From positions 1 through 64,000 of the forward strand of contig CAAGBN010000015.1 in assembly GCA_900768075.1 (NCBI GenBank): 64,000 nt of DNA. The letters run 5' to 3'. Under the pieces are notes generated by a model. The model saw only the letters and a program-made list of their open reading frames with translations. It was not told where the DNA came from and ran no database searches. This DNA comes from Clostridia bacterium. GTDB taxonomy: Bacteria; Bacillota; Clostridia; Oscillospirales; Acutalibacteraceae. The stretch's first letter is position 1. Each line of letters opens with the position of its first letter. Both the position numbers and the translations under genes were made by a program. Positions 9,432-17,158 of the stretch are shown piece after piece.

Positions 9432-11250
9432 TTGCAGTTTCCTCCTTTTCATTGTTGTAGCTGGAAGCCTGCAGAGTAAACATCTCTTTGTACTTACCGT
9501 CTTTTTCCATAAGCTCACTGTGAGAGCCTGATTCAAGGACTCTTCCTCCACCGATAACTATAATCTTGTCGGAAAGCACAGCACTTGAAAGACGGTGAGA
9601 TATATAAAGAACGGTTTTATTTTTTGTAACCTCTATCAGGTTTTCATACATTTTATATTCGGCAATAGGGTCAAGTGCAGATGAGGGCTCATCCAGTACT
9701 GCAAACTCAAAATCCTTTGCAAAAAGTCTCGCAGCCGACACCTTCTGATTTTCACCGCCGGAAAGACCTATGCCGTTTTTATCAAACTCTCTTGTTAGAA
9801 CAGTGTCTGCACCATTTGGTAAGGATGCAATCTTTTCCCATATACCGCTTTGCTTAAGAGCCTTTTCTGCAAGAGCTTTTTCTTCATCGCTACACTCATG
9901 GCATACAACGTTTTCATAAACAGAAATGGCAAAGTTTTTGTAATCCTGAAACACTGCACCAAAGATGCTTCTGTATTTATTGAGGTCATACTCCTTGATA
10001 TTGATTCCGTTATAGAGTATTTCTCCCTCAGTTACATCGTAAAAACGAAGAAGCAGTTTTACAAGAGTTGATTTGCCTGCACCGTTTACACCGACAAGGG
10101 CAAAGGTTTCACCTTTATTGATGGTAAAGGATATATTTTCAAGGGCGTCCCTGTCTGCAGAGGGATATCTGAAGGATATATTTCTGAATTCAAGACTTTC
10201 AAGCTCACCGGGGATTTTATCACCTGATGTGATTTTAGGCTCATAGTCGAAAAATTCACGCAGATTCTGGAAATAAAGAGCTGACCCTACAAGCATATCG
10301 AAATGTCTCGCAACAGTCATAGTGGATTCTCTGACGGCATTTATAGACGAGAGCACAACAGAAAATCCCGACACTGTGAGAGCGTTGGTATAAACAAACT
10401 GATATGCCGCATAGGCATATGTACCGATAATAGGGATAAATTCACTGAAAAGTGAGCTGACTGTGCTGAAAAAGAAAAGCTTCCAGCCATATTTGCGAAG
10501 AATTTCCACATTGCCGTCAATGGCAGCCTTGAATCTCTGCATAAGCACAGCGAAAATATTTGATGTTCGCATATCCTTGGAAAAATCCTTAAGGAAAACT
10601 GTTCTTTGTGTATAAGCCTTGATTCTGTTGTTTTTTGTCATTTCAAGGTCTCTTTTATATACCTGCTTACTTTTCAGGGTTTCGATGATGAAAACAAGAA
10701 ACACCGGCGCAAGGAAAAGAAGATAAACAGGATTTATGGAAGCTACAGTACCGATAACAAGTCCCAAAGATACAATGGAGCTTAAAATAACCGACACGGC
10801 AGAGCACACAAAATCATAGTAGCTCCAGGCGAGAACATTGGTAGCACGCTGATATTTATCGTAAAACTCAGGATTTTCATAGCATTCAACATCAAGGGTT
10901 ATAGCCTTGTTGAAAATTCTGTTATTGAGCTGCTTGAGGACATTTTTAGTTGATGCACTTACAATATAGCTTGTAAAGCAGGATACAGCCATAAGGGAAA
11001 CGGATAAAAGCAGAAAAGCCACAAGGGTTTTCAGATAGCTGTCAAAGCTTTCACCCTTATCCAGTATGCCGAGAAGCACCTTAAGAAATAAAATGTTCTG
11101 TATATAAAGCATAAAAATATTTGCAGCAAAGCCGTTTATCATATAACCTATGAGCAGTCGCTTGTCACTTTGCCACACCAGCTTCAGAGCATAGATTATG
11201 TTTTTAAAAACAGGCACCTTCTGATTGGGATCTCTCGGAGGTCGTCTCAA
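9424..11250 (-). CDS. ABC exporter half-transporter (membrane + ATPase), first of pair
   Basis: The 608-residue protein combines an N-terminal ABC exporter membrane domain (residues ~15-320) with an ATPase domain: Walker A GVNGAGKST, signature LSGGENQK, Walker B FAVLDEPSSALDP, H-loop ISHRL. The preferred start is TTG at 11250, well spaced from GAGGTGA. A GTG at 11259 is possible but overlaps that ribosome site. It is co-transcribed with the second half-transporter, which begins inside its stop codon. Both signatures read LSGGE rather than LSGGQ. A terminator hairpin separates it from the acyl carrier protein gene upstream, so a separate promoter or read-through is likely. Confidence 0.92.
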   Translation of the reverse strand: MRRPPRDPNQKVPVFKNIIYALKLVWQSDKRLLIGYMINGFAANIFMLYIQNILFLKVLLGILDKGESFDSYLKTLVAFLLLSVSLMAVSCFTSYIVSASTKNVLKQLNNRIFNKAITLDVECYENPEFYDKYQRATNVLAWSYYDFVCSAVSVILSSIVSLGLVIGTVASINPVYLLFLAPVFLVFIIETLKSKQVYKRDLEMTKNNRIKAYTQRTVFLKDFSKDMRTSNIFAVLMQRFKAAIDGNVEILRKYGWKLFFFSTVSSLFSEFIPIIGTYAYAAYQFVYTNALTVSGFSVVLSSINAVRESTMTVARHFDMLVGSALYFQNLREFFDYEPKITSGDKIPGELESLEFRNISFRYPSADRDALENISFTINKGETFALVGVNGAGKSTLVKLLLRFYDVTEGEILYNGINIKEYDLNKYRSIFGAVFQDYKNFAISVYENVVCHECSDEEKALAEKALKQSGIWEKIASLPNGADTVLTREFDKNGIGLSGGENQKVSAARLFAKDFEFAVLDEPSSALDPIAEYKMYENLIEVTKNKTVLYISHRLSSAVLSDKIIVIGGGRVLESGSHSELMEKDGKYKEMFTLQASSYNNEKEETAND

Positions 11251-11305
11251 AATTATCACCTCAATAATTCTTTTAAGTCATAAATTATATTATCCACATT
11301 ATAAG

Positions 11306-11340
11306 AAAAAAAGCAAGAGCTTTCGCTCCTGCTTTAAGTT
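11306..11340 (-). terminator. Terminator between acyl carrier protein gene and ABC pair
   Basis: On the minus strand AAGCAGGAGC-GAAA-GCTCTTGCTT is followed by a run of T, directly after the stop at 11345. Confidence 0.75.
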
Positions 11341-11344
11341 AAAC

Positions 11345-11575
11345 TTATACGTTTTCGTCGATGTAGTTTACAAGATCGCCTACAGTTACAAGCTTCATAA
11401 GCTCTCTGTCAGGGATTTCGATATTGAAGTGCTCTTCTACCTCACAGATAAGGCCGAAAATCTCAAATGAGTTCATAACCATATCTACTGTGAAAACTGT
11501 TTCTTCGCTGAAGCCTTCTACATCCTTACCGGTGTATTCTACAAATATCTGCTTAAGCTGTTCAATTGTGCTCAT
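11345..11575 (-). CDS. Acyl carrier protein (atypical phosphopantetheine site)
   Basis: The 76-residue acidic protein has the size and helix pattern of acyl carrier proteins. The serine that would carry 4'-phosphopantetheine sits in MNSFEIFGLI (near residue 35), where most ACPs have DSL; Asp is replaced by Asn and Leu by Phe. The rest (EEHFNIEIPDREL, TVGDLVNYI) fits well. It lies 38 bp downstream of an acyltransferase on the same strand, so it probably delivers an acyl group to a specialised lipid pathway rather than serving as the main fatty-acid ACP. The start has AAGGAAG upstream. Confidence 0.88.
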   Translation of the reverse strand: MSTIEQLKQIFVEYTGKDVEGFSEETVFTVDMVMNSFEIFGLICEVEEHFNIEIPDRELMKLVTVGDLVNYIDENV

Positions 11576-11613
11576 TGTCTTCTTCCTTTCTTGGAACTGT
11601 GATTTATTCTGAA

Positions 11614-12933
11614 TTAGTCTTCAGCCTTTTTGCTGAATTTTTCTTTCTTTTCTTCTACAAGCTTATTGTAGATTTCTTCTGTTGCAAGATTAACCTTTGC
11701 AACATTTACATTTTTATCTTCAGGGAAGATATACCATGTGTCATCAATAGTATTAAGGTTTATGCAGTCACGGTCCCAGCCGAAGCGGTATTTGAACTCT
11801 ACATGGCAGGCATACTGCTGAAGTGCAGGAATTTCCATGCTGAATTTTTCACCGTCATATTCGCGCACACCGTGAAGTCTGAAGCCCTTTTCATCGTGAA
11901 CGAGCTTACCTTCACCCATATAAATGAAGCCCTTTGCATTGGGAAGATCATTTACCTTTACGTCGCACTCTGTCTTATATGTGCCTGCGTAAACCTCTTT
12001 CTTAACCTCTTCGCGTTCCCATTTGTACCAATCTGAGGGGAACTTGAATTCGGTTTCGCCCTTGTCTGCTTCAAGCTCACCGTAATAGTTGAGTGTCCAA
12101 CTCTTGCCGCATTCACCGCAGAAAAGCTGTGCACCCTTTGAGCTCATCTTTGTTTCGCAGCCGCAAACAGGACATTTATAAAGAACATTGTCAAGACCCT
12201 CTGCACGATCCTTGCGCTTGAGCTTGATTCTGTTTTCGCTCTGCCATCTCCAATCGTCGTGCTCAAGAGCAGCAACAATCTTCTCGTGGATTTCCTGAGC
12301 TGACATCTTCTTGACATCCTCTGCAGTGAGAAGCTGAGTCATATCAGCAGCAGATTTGAGAAGATAACGGTGTGACTTCATATTCCAATAGGGATTGTAA
12401 ATATGATGACCTTTCATTTTGATTGTTACAACGGGAACACCGAGGAATCTGACAAGCTGGCTTACTGATTCGGGTATAACCTCTGTTGTACCGCAAAGTG
12501 AGTAACGTGCCTCTGCGTAAAGACCGTACATTTCACCGTTCTTTACAACCTTACGGCCGATACGGACAAGGCTGATGTCAGGAGCAAACTTTCTTGTGGG
12601 GATGATACCGATTCTTCTTGATACCCATTCTCTTCCGATAAAGTCATCAAGTGCACCGGGGAAGTGACCTCTGTGAGGCTTAATGAGTGAACTCATAATA
12701 TAGAAATCATAGAATGAGTTGTGGTTACAGATAAGAACATAGGGAGGCTTAACGCCCTTCATATTAGTTTTATTAACATCAACACGGCGAATCCACTTTC
12801 TAAGAGTAGTGCCGATCCAGATAATCCATACAAGATACCATACCTGGCCCTTAGGCTCCTTGGTCATATCAAATCTTTTTGTTGCGGGAGGACCTTGCCA
12901 GATACGTTTTCCAATTTTTTTGTAATTTTTCAT
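11614..12933 (-). CDS. PlsC-type acyltransferase with zinc ribbon and C-terminal extension
   Basis: The 439-residue protein has a lysophosphatidic-acid acyltransferase (PlsC) fold. The HX4D motif is NHNSFYD (residues ~71-77), followed by IPTRKFAPD and a conserved Glu region (GLYAEARYSLCG). Unusually, two CxxC pairs (CPVCGCETK and FCGECG, residues ~255-280) form a zinc ribbon, followed by ~150 residues of unknown function. It probably acylates a glycerol-phosphate or related lipid at the membrane, with the downstream ACP as donor. Start ATG has GGAGG ten bases upstream. The family is clear; the substrate is not. Confidence 0.85.
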   Translation of the reverse strand: MKNYKKIGKRIWQGPPATKRFDMTKEPKGQVWYLVWIIWIGTTLRKWIRRVDVNKTNMKGVKPPYVLICNHNSFYDFYIMSSLIKPHRGHFPGALDDFIGREWVSRRIGIIPTRKFAPDISLVRIGRKVVKNGEMYGLYAEARYSLCGTTEVIPESVSQLVRFLGVPVVTIKMKGHHIYNPYWNMKSHRYLLKSAADMTQLLTAEDVKKMSAQEIHEKIVAALEHDDWRWQSENRIKLKRKDRAEGLDNVLYKCPVCGCETKMSSKGAQLFCGECGKSWTLNYYGELEADKGETEFKFPSDWYKWEREEVKKEVYAGTYKTECDVKVNDLPNAKGFIYMGEGKLVHDEKGFRLHGVREYDGEKFSMEIPALQQYACHVEFKYRFGWDRDCINLNTIDDTWYIFPEDKNVNVAKVNLATEEIYNKLVEEKKEKFSKKAED

Positions 12934-13131
12934 ACTGTATTTACCTCCGGTAAAAATCTACTAACGCGTATCATTATAGCAAATCGCAAGGTGTTTTTCA
13001 ATAAAAATAAATAAAATTCATTATTCGATATAATAAAACGGCAAAATTAACAAAATATGCTATATTAATACAGTGTTTTTAAAACAAAAGCAACCTTTTA
13101 GGTGAAAACTTTGTGAAATAAAAATTAAGAA

Positions 13132-13155
13132 AGAGACCCGCAGCTGCGAGTCTCT
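13132..13155 (-). terminator. Rho-independent terminator after small secreted protein gene
   Basis: AGAGACTCGCAG pairs with CTGCGGGTCTCT on the minus strand, just past the stop at 13174. Confidence 0.75.
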
Positions 13156-13173
13156 CATTCTTTTAAGATTTTA

Positions 13174-13698
13174 TCAACCGAAAAATGACTGCACGTAGAA
13201 TACGAAGAGTGAGAACCACTTTTGAAGAAGCTCTGTGATTGTTGTGAACCAATCGCCCATGCCCTCAAGGGGGTTGCCTTCGGGAAGAATGTCACCTAAA
13301 ACATCTTCAACCTTATCTTCAACATTGTTCTTTAAGTCGTTGGGAACATACTCGTATTTTGCTACAAAACGAATACCGTCATAGTCACCGTCTTTTACAT
13401 CAAGTGCAGGAAGGTCATGTATCTCTTCACCTACGGCATATCTCTCGCTTGTCCAATGGCTGAATTTAACTAAAAGTGTATCGTCACCGGGATGTACATA
13501 TGACTTTATTTCAGGTGCAACAGTATCAAGGTCGGTACCGTAAGCAACATCAACCTTTGAGGTCTGTTCGCCTTCAGCTGTATTGTAAATGAAATATACT
13601 GTGTATGTAGCAGCGGCAGCTTCGCCCTCAGCAAATGCAACTGTTGAGAATGAGAACATTGTAAGAACAACAAGTAAAATTGAAATTATCTTTTTCAT
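13174..13698 (-). CDS. Small secreted protein with aromatic C-terminal helix
   Basis: The 174-residue protein has a signal peptide (KKIISILLVVLTMFSFSTVAFA, cleavage expected after AFA near residue 22). One beta-rich domain of ~90 residues resembles the InlB B-repeat / Listeria-Bacteroides repeat fold (TYTVYFIYNTAEGEQTSKVD through FSHWTSER and FVAKYEYV). The C-terminus is WFTTITELLQKWF-SLFVFYVQSFFG, an aromatic, probably amphipathic helix. The start is the ATG at 13698 with CGGAGG upstream; an in-frame upstream extension lacks a ribosome site and would bury the signal peptide. The adjacent gene at 13846-14274 encodes a similar protein. Function unknown; it is probably cell-surface associated. 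Confidence 0.8.
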   Translation of the reverse strand: MKKIISILLVVLTMFSFSTVAFAEGEAAAATYTVYFIYNTAEGEQTSKVDVAYGTDLDTVAPEIKSYVHPGDDTLLVKFSHWTSERYAVGEEIHDLPALDVKDGDYDGIRFVAKYEYVPNDLKNNVEDKVEDVLGDILPEGNPLEGMGDWFTTITELLQKWFSLFVFYVQSFFG

Positions 13699-13806
13699 AG
13701 TTTTAACCTCCGTGTTAATAATATTAATTGAACAATAATATTTTACAGCAAAGATACTGTTTTTGTCAATGTATTTCAGGTGATAAATTTGTGAACAATT
13801 TAAATA

Positions 13807-13838
13807 AAAAAGAGAACTGATTTTCACAGTTCTCTTTT
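13807..13838 (-). terminator. Terminator after 13846-14274 gene
   Basis: AAAGAGAACTG and CAGTTCTCTTTT form a hairpin with trailing T bases on the minus strand, directly after the stop at 13846. Confidence 0.75.
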
Positions 13839-13845
13839 AGCTGTT

Positions 13846-14274
13846 TTATCTGTCAAATCTGAAAATTTCTGCGAAGTACTGGAAGATAAGGTTGATACGC
13901 TCGAAGATTGATTCAAAGAACTTGAACAGGCTCTGTGTTTCCTTAACCTTCTTTGAAGTGAATTCAGCAGTGTATGTAACATCTTCTGATGCAGGATTCA
14001 TTGTTCCCTTGTGATATATCTCACCATCAAGGCTTGATCTCCAACCTGCAAAGGTATATTCATAACCTTCTTCGGGATTTACGGGAGCTTCGGGATTTGC
14101 GGGAATGTCACCGGTAAATACTTTACCGGGCTCAACTTCAATTACCTGCTTGACTGTTGTGCCGTCATCTGCTAAAAATGTGATTTTTACAAGACCGTCT
14201 GCTGCGAATGTTGCAACTGAAAACATTGAAAGAGCAACAAGAACAGCCAACAATAATGCTAATGTTTTTTTCAT
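13846..14274 (-). CDS. Small secreted protein with InlB-B-like repeat and aromatic tail
   Basis: The 142-residue protein has a signal peptide (KKTLALLLAVLVALSMFSVATFA). A single Listeria-Bacteroides-type repeat follows, with the hallmark spacing FAGWRSSLDGEIYHKG-TMNPASEDVTYTAEF (residues ~65-105). The short C-terminal segment is aromatic and charged (SLFKFFESIFERINLIFQYF). It is a neighbour and likely relative of the protein at 13174-13698; each gene has its own terminator and ribosome site (CGGAGG here). The repeat fold in other bacteria mediates surface binding. The role here is unknown. Confidence 0.8.
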   Translation of the reverse strand: MKKTLALLLAVLVALSMFSVATFAADGLVKITFLADDGTTVKQVIEVEPGKVFTGDIPANPEAPVNPEEGYEYTFAGWRSSLDGEIYHKGTMNPASEDVTYTAEFTSKKVKETQSLFKFFESIFERINLIFQYFAEIFRFDR

Positions 14275-14382
14275 AGGAAAATTCCTCCGTTCATTTTATT
14301 GTATATCCATAGGGATACTATATCGATACAATTATAAAACAAAAGCTTTTGTTTGTCAATATCTAATTTTCTTAAGCGAAAG

Positions 14383-14411
14383 CAAAAAATCCCCGCCGTT
14401 TTCAGGCGGGT
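14383..14411 (-). terminator. Terminator of the symporter gene
   Basis: CCCGCC-TGAAAAC-GGCGGGG followed by ATTTTTT on the minus strand, just past the stop at 14420. Confidence 0.8.
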
Positions 14412-14419
14412 GATAATTA

Positions 14420-15853
14420 TCAGTATTTTCTTGAAAGCTGAGACTCGGCTTCTTCTTTTGTGATTTTACCCACATTGTAATCTGCCATAATCTGAACATC
14501 CTTATCGTTGAGCTTATAAAAATGCCAGATAACAAGTGCAATAACGAGACCGATAATGGGCACAACGTTATAAGTGAACCAGAGTCCGTCAAGAGCCTGC
14601 GCACTCTGCTGGCTGATAGCGTCAATAGCTGCAAGACCCTCAAAGCTGTCAACACCCTCAAAGGTCTTGAAGCCGAAGAGGCCGAGAAGAGCAAGACCCA
14701 TTGAGCCTGAAATTGCAGCTGCAAGCTTAACTGCAAAGGTCTGAATTGCAAAGGTGATACCCTTTGCTTCTGTGCCTGTTGTGTACTGACCGTACTCTGC
14801 ACAGTCGGGTGTGAAGGTAAAGCCGAGAACGCCGATGATGCCGAGAGGAATAGCACGAAGCATATAAGCCAGAACAAAAAGAATGAAGCTGTTTCTTGTG
14901 GGAAGAATAAGGAATGAAAGTGCAATAGTTGCAATAACACAGATTTTGAAAAGCTTTGTCTTGTCCATCTTTCTGATGATTTTGGGTACAAGCAGAGCCA
15001 TAAACAGCTGAGGAAGAGCTGCAACTGTACCTGTGATGAGAGATGCAAGGGAGTTTTCATAGATATAGTAAGCCATAATCATATGAAGTGCATTGTAGGT
15101 CTGAGCACCTGAATAGAAAATGTAACCTACATAATAAATGAGAAGATATTTGTTGCTTACAACATACTTTACCATTCTTCTTACAGTGAACTGCTCTTCG
15201 TCGATACTCTTGTTTCTTTCAGCACACTTGTAGCATACAGGGAACATTGTAGCCATAGCAACTATTGCAACAATGATTGATACCCACGCATAGCTGAGGC
15301 CTACAAACTCACTGATAAGGACAGTTACGAGTACTGTTGTAAGAGCTGAACCGATACCGCCAGTGATACCCTTGAGTGAAAGAATGGTGTTTCTTTCTTC
15401 TACGTTGCTTGTCATTGATGTGATAATACCGAATGCGGGCACGTCACAAAGAGTGTAAGCTGTATCCCACACGATATAAGCCAGAGCAAACCATATGAGC
15501 TTTACAGTTTCATCTGCAGCACTGGGAATAACAAATATAGCTATAGTCGATGCCGGTGTAAGTGCACAGGCAATTTTAAGCCAGGGAATGTACTTCTTGC
15601 CGCTTTTGAACTGTACCTTGTCAAAGATTACACCGAATATTGCATCGTTTACGGCATCCCACACCTTAACAATAAGCATTACCGCTGCAGACTTAACGGG
15701 ATTGATACCGATAAGAAGCAGGAATGTTGCAAGATAAGCGGCAACAAGGTTGTAAATCATATTCTGTCCGAAGAAGTAGGTGTAATAGCTGCTTCTCTCA
15801 GACTTGTTTGTCTGCCACAGAGGATTCTGAGGCTTTGAGTTGAGTTTACTCAT
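14420..15853 (-). CDS. GPH-family (glycoside-pentoside-hexuronide) cation symporter
   Basis: The 477-residue polytopic membrane protein is a major-facilitator-superfamily sugar:cation symporter of the GPH (MelB-like) group, with ~12 hydrophobic helices. Family-like features include the N-terminal FFGQNMIYNLVAAYLATFL helix, the cytoplasmic KVWDAVNDAIFGVIFDK loop (carrying the family's conserved Asp residues) and KKYIPWLKIA. GPH proteins take up glycosides or oligosaccharides with Na+ or H+. No glycosidase or regulator flanks it, so the sugar cannot be predicted. It is monocistronic, with AAGGAGAG upstream of its ATG and a strong terminator. Confidence 0.92.
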   Translation of the reverse strand: MSKLNSKPQNPLWQTNKSERSSYYTYFFGQNMIYNLVAAYLATFLLLIGINPVKSAAVMLIVKVWDAVNDAIFGVIFDKVQFKSGKKYIPWLKIACALTPASTIAIFVIPSAADETVKLIWFALAYIVWDTAYTLCDVPAFGIITSMTSNVEERNTILSLKGITGGIGSALTTVLVTVLISEFVGLSYAWVSIIVAIVAMATMFPVCYKCAERNKSIDEEQFTVRRMVKYVVSNKYLLIYYVGYIFYSGAQTYNALHMIMAYYIYENSLASLITGTVAALPQLFMALLVPKIIRKMDKTKLFKICVIATIALSFLILPTRNSFILFVLAYMLRAIPLGIIGVLGFTFTPDCAEYGQYTTGTEAKGITFAIQTFAVKLAAAISGSMGLALLGLFGFKTFEGVDSFEGLAAIDAISQQSAQALDGLWFTYNVVPIIGLVIALVIWHFYKLNDKDVQIMADYNVGKITKEEAESQLSRKY

Positions 15854-16011
15854 ATTTTTCTCTCCTTTTTTGTTGTTACTGTAATTTTATCACCCTGCCT
15901 GCTTTAAGTCAACATTTTATAAAAATAAAGCTGTCAACGGAATAATGTAGAATAAGACGACAATAATAAACATAAGATATACTAAATCAATAATCCAAAG
16001 GAGACTTTTAT

Positions 16012-16275
16012 ATGAAAAAATTTCTTCCGATATTAATCATTGCGGCCCTTGTTGCTGTTATTCTCTGCTTTGCTGCCTGCGGTGACAAAACCATAGATGA
16101 TACTATCACCTCAATGAGCAACGAAATGACCTCGATTATGGATGATATTACTTCAGACATCAGCCAGGCAGAAAGCAACCTCTTTGAAGATGCTACAGAT
16201 TTAAGCGATATTACCGACACTTCAGACAGTACAACCGATATCGTACCCGACGACGAAGCAGTAACCACAGAATAA
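16012..16275 (+). CDS. Small acidic lipoprotein
   Basis: The 87-residue protein has a lipoprotein signal (FLPILIIAALVAVILCFAAC, lipobox FAAC with Cys at ~residue 23). The mature chain of ~65 residues is strongly acidic and Ser/Thr/Asp rich (SNEMTSIMDDITSDISQAES). It is likely anchored to the outer face of the membrane. It resembles no characterised family. AAAGGAGA precedes the ATG and a strong terminator follows at 16289-16314, so it is a single-gene unit. Confidence 0.75.
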   Translation: MKKFLPILIIAALVAVILCFAACGDKTIDDTITSMSNEMTSIMDDITSDISQAESNLFEDATDLSDITDTSDSTTDIVPDDEAVTTE

Positions 16276-16288
16276 AATCTCATCTCAG

Positions 16289-16314
16289 CGGCAGATATCC
16301 TCTGCCGTTTTTTT
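16289..16314 (+). terminator. Terminator of the small lipoprotein gene
   Basis: CGGCAGA-TATCC-TCTGCCG followed by seven T. Confidence 0.85.
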
Positions 16315-16370
16315 CAGGCAAAATAAAAAAGCCGCCCGTGCGACCCGAATTACAATATTCTCCATAAATA

Positions 16371-16428
16371 GAAATAACCCCCGGACCGATGTTTCTTTAC
16401 ACATCATTAATGGTCGGGGGGTTATTTC
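16371..16428 (-). terminator. Long GC-rich hairpin (17-bp arms), terminator-like
   Basis: GAAATAACCCCCGGACC pairs with GGTCGGGGGGTTATTTC with one mismatch, around a 24-nt loop. It lies 43 bp past the stop of a degenerate minus-strand reading frame, so it may be that remnant's terminator or one end of a former mobile element. Confidence 0.5.
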
Positions 16429-16470
16429 TGTGAACTCTTAATATCTAACATCTTTTTTACTCCTCACTTT

Positions 16471-16680
16471 CTACAGAATTGCCTTCGTTATGATTTGTCT
16501 AATACCTTCTTTCGTTAATTTTCTATCTATCTCTTCAGTATCAGAGTTTTCATTAAGGAAGGTCTTGGTAATCGCTCTTTAATAAGTTCAAGGTTGCCTT
16601 TCATTTTATTTTTTAAATTGCCTTTACTTATTCAAGAGCTTTTGGTTATTACCTGTACATTGGTATCACCTTTCCCTTTC
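16471..16680 (-). pseudogene. Degenerate short coding remnant, family unknown
   Basis: On the minus strand a ribosome site (GAAAGGGAAAGGTGAT) and an ATG lead straight into stops. Further on, MKGNLELIKERL is readable in one frame and continues after a frame slip as KTFLNENSDTEEIDRKLTKE then GIRQIITKAIL before a stop at 16471. The pieces together look like a broken short charged protein. No family is recognised. The region is AT-rich and unlike its neighbours, and a long hairpin follows it. This is an inference from the pattern of frames; it may be chance. Confidence 0.35.
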
Positions 16681-16791
16681 TGTGACTATAATATAACATA
16701 AATTTTCGCAGATTTCAATATTCTATTTGTACAAAGTTAACTTAATTTATTTATACAAAACGCAGAAACTATTTAAATTGACGAAAAACTA

Positions 16792-16820
16792 TTGACTTTG
16801 CCTTTAAGATTTGATATTAT
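16792..16820 (+). promoter_or_regulatory. Possible extra sigma-A promoter upstream of the T-box
   Basis: TTGACT, 17 bp, TATTAT. It lies ~70 bp before the stronger T-box promoter and could give a longer trpS transcript. Confidence 0.4.
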
Positions 16821-16863
16821 GAATATGTTGGGGTCACTCTGCCCTGACTTTTTATTTATATAG

Positions 16864-16892
16864 TTGACAAAGCCGGTGTTTTCTAATATAAT
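16864..16892 (+). promoter_or_regulatory. Consensus sigma-A promoter for T-box/trpS
   Basis: TTGACA (16864-16869), a 17-bp spacer and TATAAT (16887-16892): both hexamers match consensus exactly. Transcription would begin near 16899, just before the T-box stem I. Confidence 0.85.
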
Positions 16893-16904
16893 AGCACCAT
16901 AATA

Positions 16905-17130
16905 AATAAACCGATGATTGAGAGTAGTAGCATTAAAGGAAGCTTACAGAGAGCCGCAGACGGTGGAAGGCGGCAGTGGAATTTTTTGTGAATGGACTCA
17001 TGAGGGTGGCCCGAAGTATCAGTAGGCGTCAACGGAAACTCTAACCGTTATGATGAGAGCGTATGAAGTACGTGACAACCAACAAGGTGGCAAACAGGCG
17101 ATCTGTTCCTTTTGGGACAGGTCTTTTATT
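16905..17130 (+). ncRNA. T-box leader (tryptophan) controlling trpS
   Basis: The leader shows the usual T-box order: GAGAGTAGTAG start of stem I, the AG-bulge/loop region CAGAGAGCCGCAGACGG, a specifier region with TGG (16993-16995, codon for Trp) in GAATGGACTC, the AGTAGGCGTCAACGG segment, the T-box core AAGGTGGCAAAC (17083-17094) and a terminator hairpin (GATCTGTTCC/GGGACAGGTC plus T-run, 17099-17130). In this family uncharged tRNA pairs with the specifier and stabilises the antiterminator. The downstream gene is trpS, which fits the TGG specifier. A second TGG at 17007-17009 is a less likely alternative by position. Confidence 0.92.
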
Positions 17131-17158
17131 TTTTATACAAACGAAAGGATGATATAAA

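Noticed and set aside
9432..9551. 40-residue N-terminal extension of the second ABC half-transporter
   Set aside because: It is the partner gene read in another frame; the ATG at 9431 has GGAGG and matches family start.
14356..15060. 234-residue minus-strand frame
   Set aside because: Lies inside the GPH symporter gene in another frame, Leu/Ser-rich shadow.
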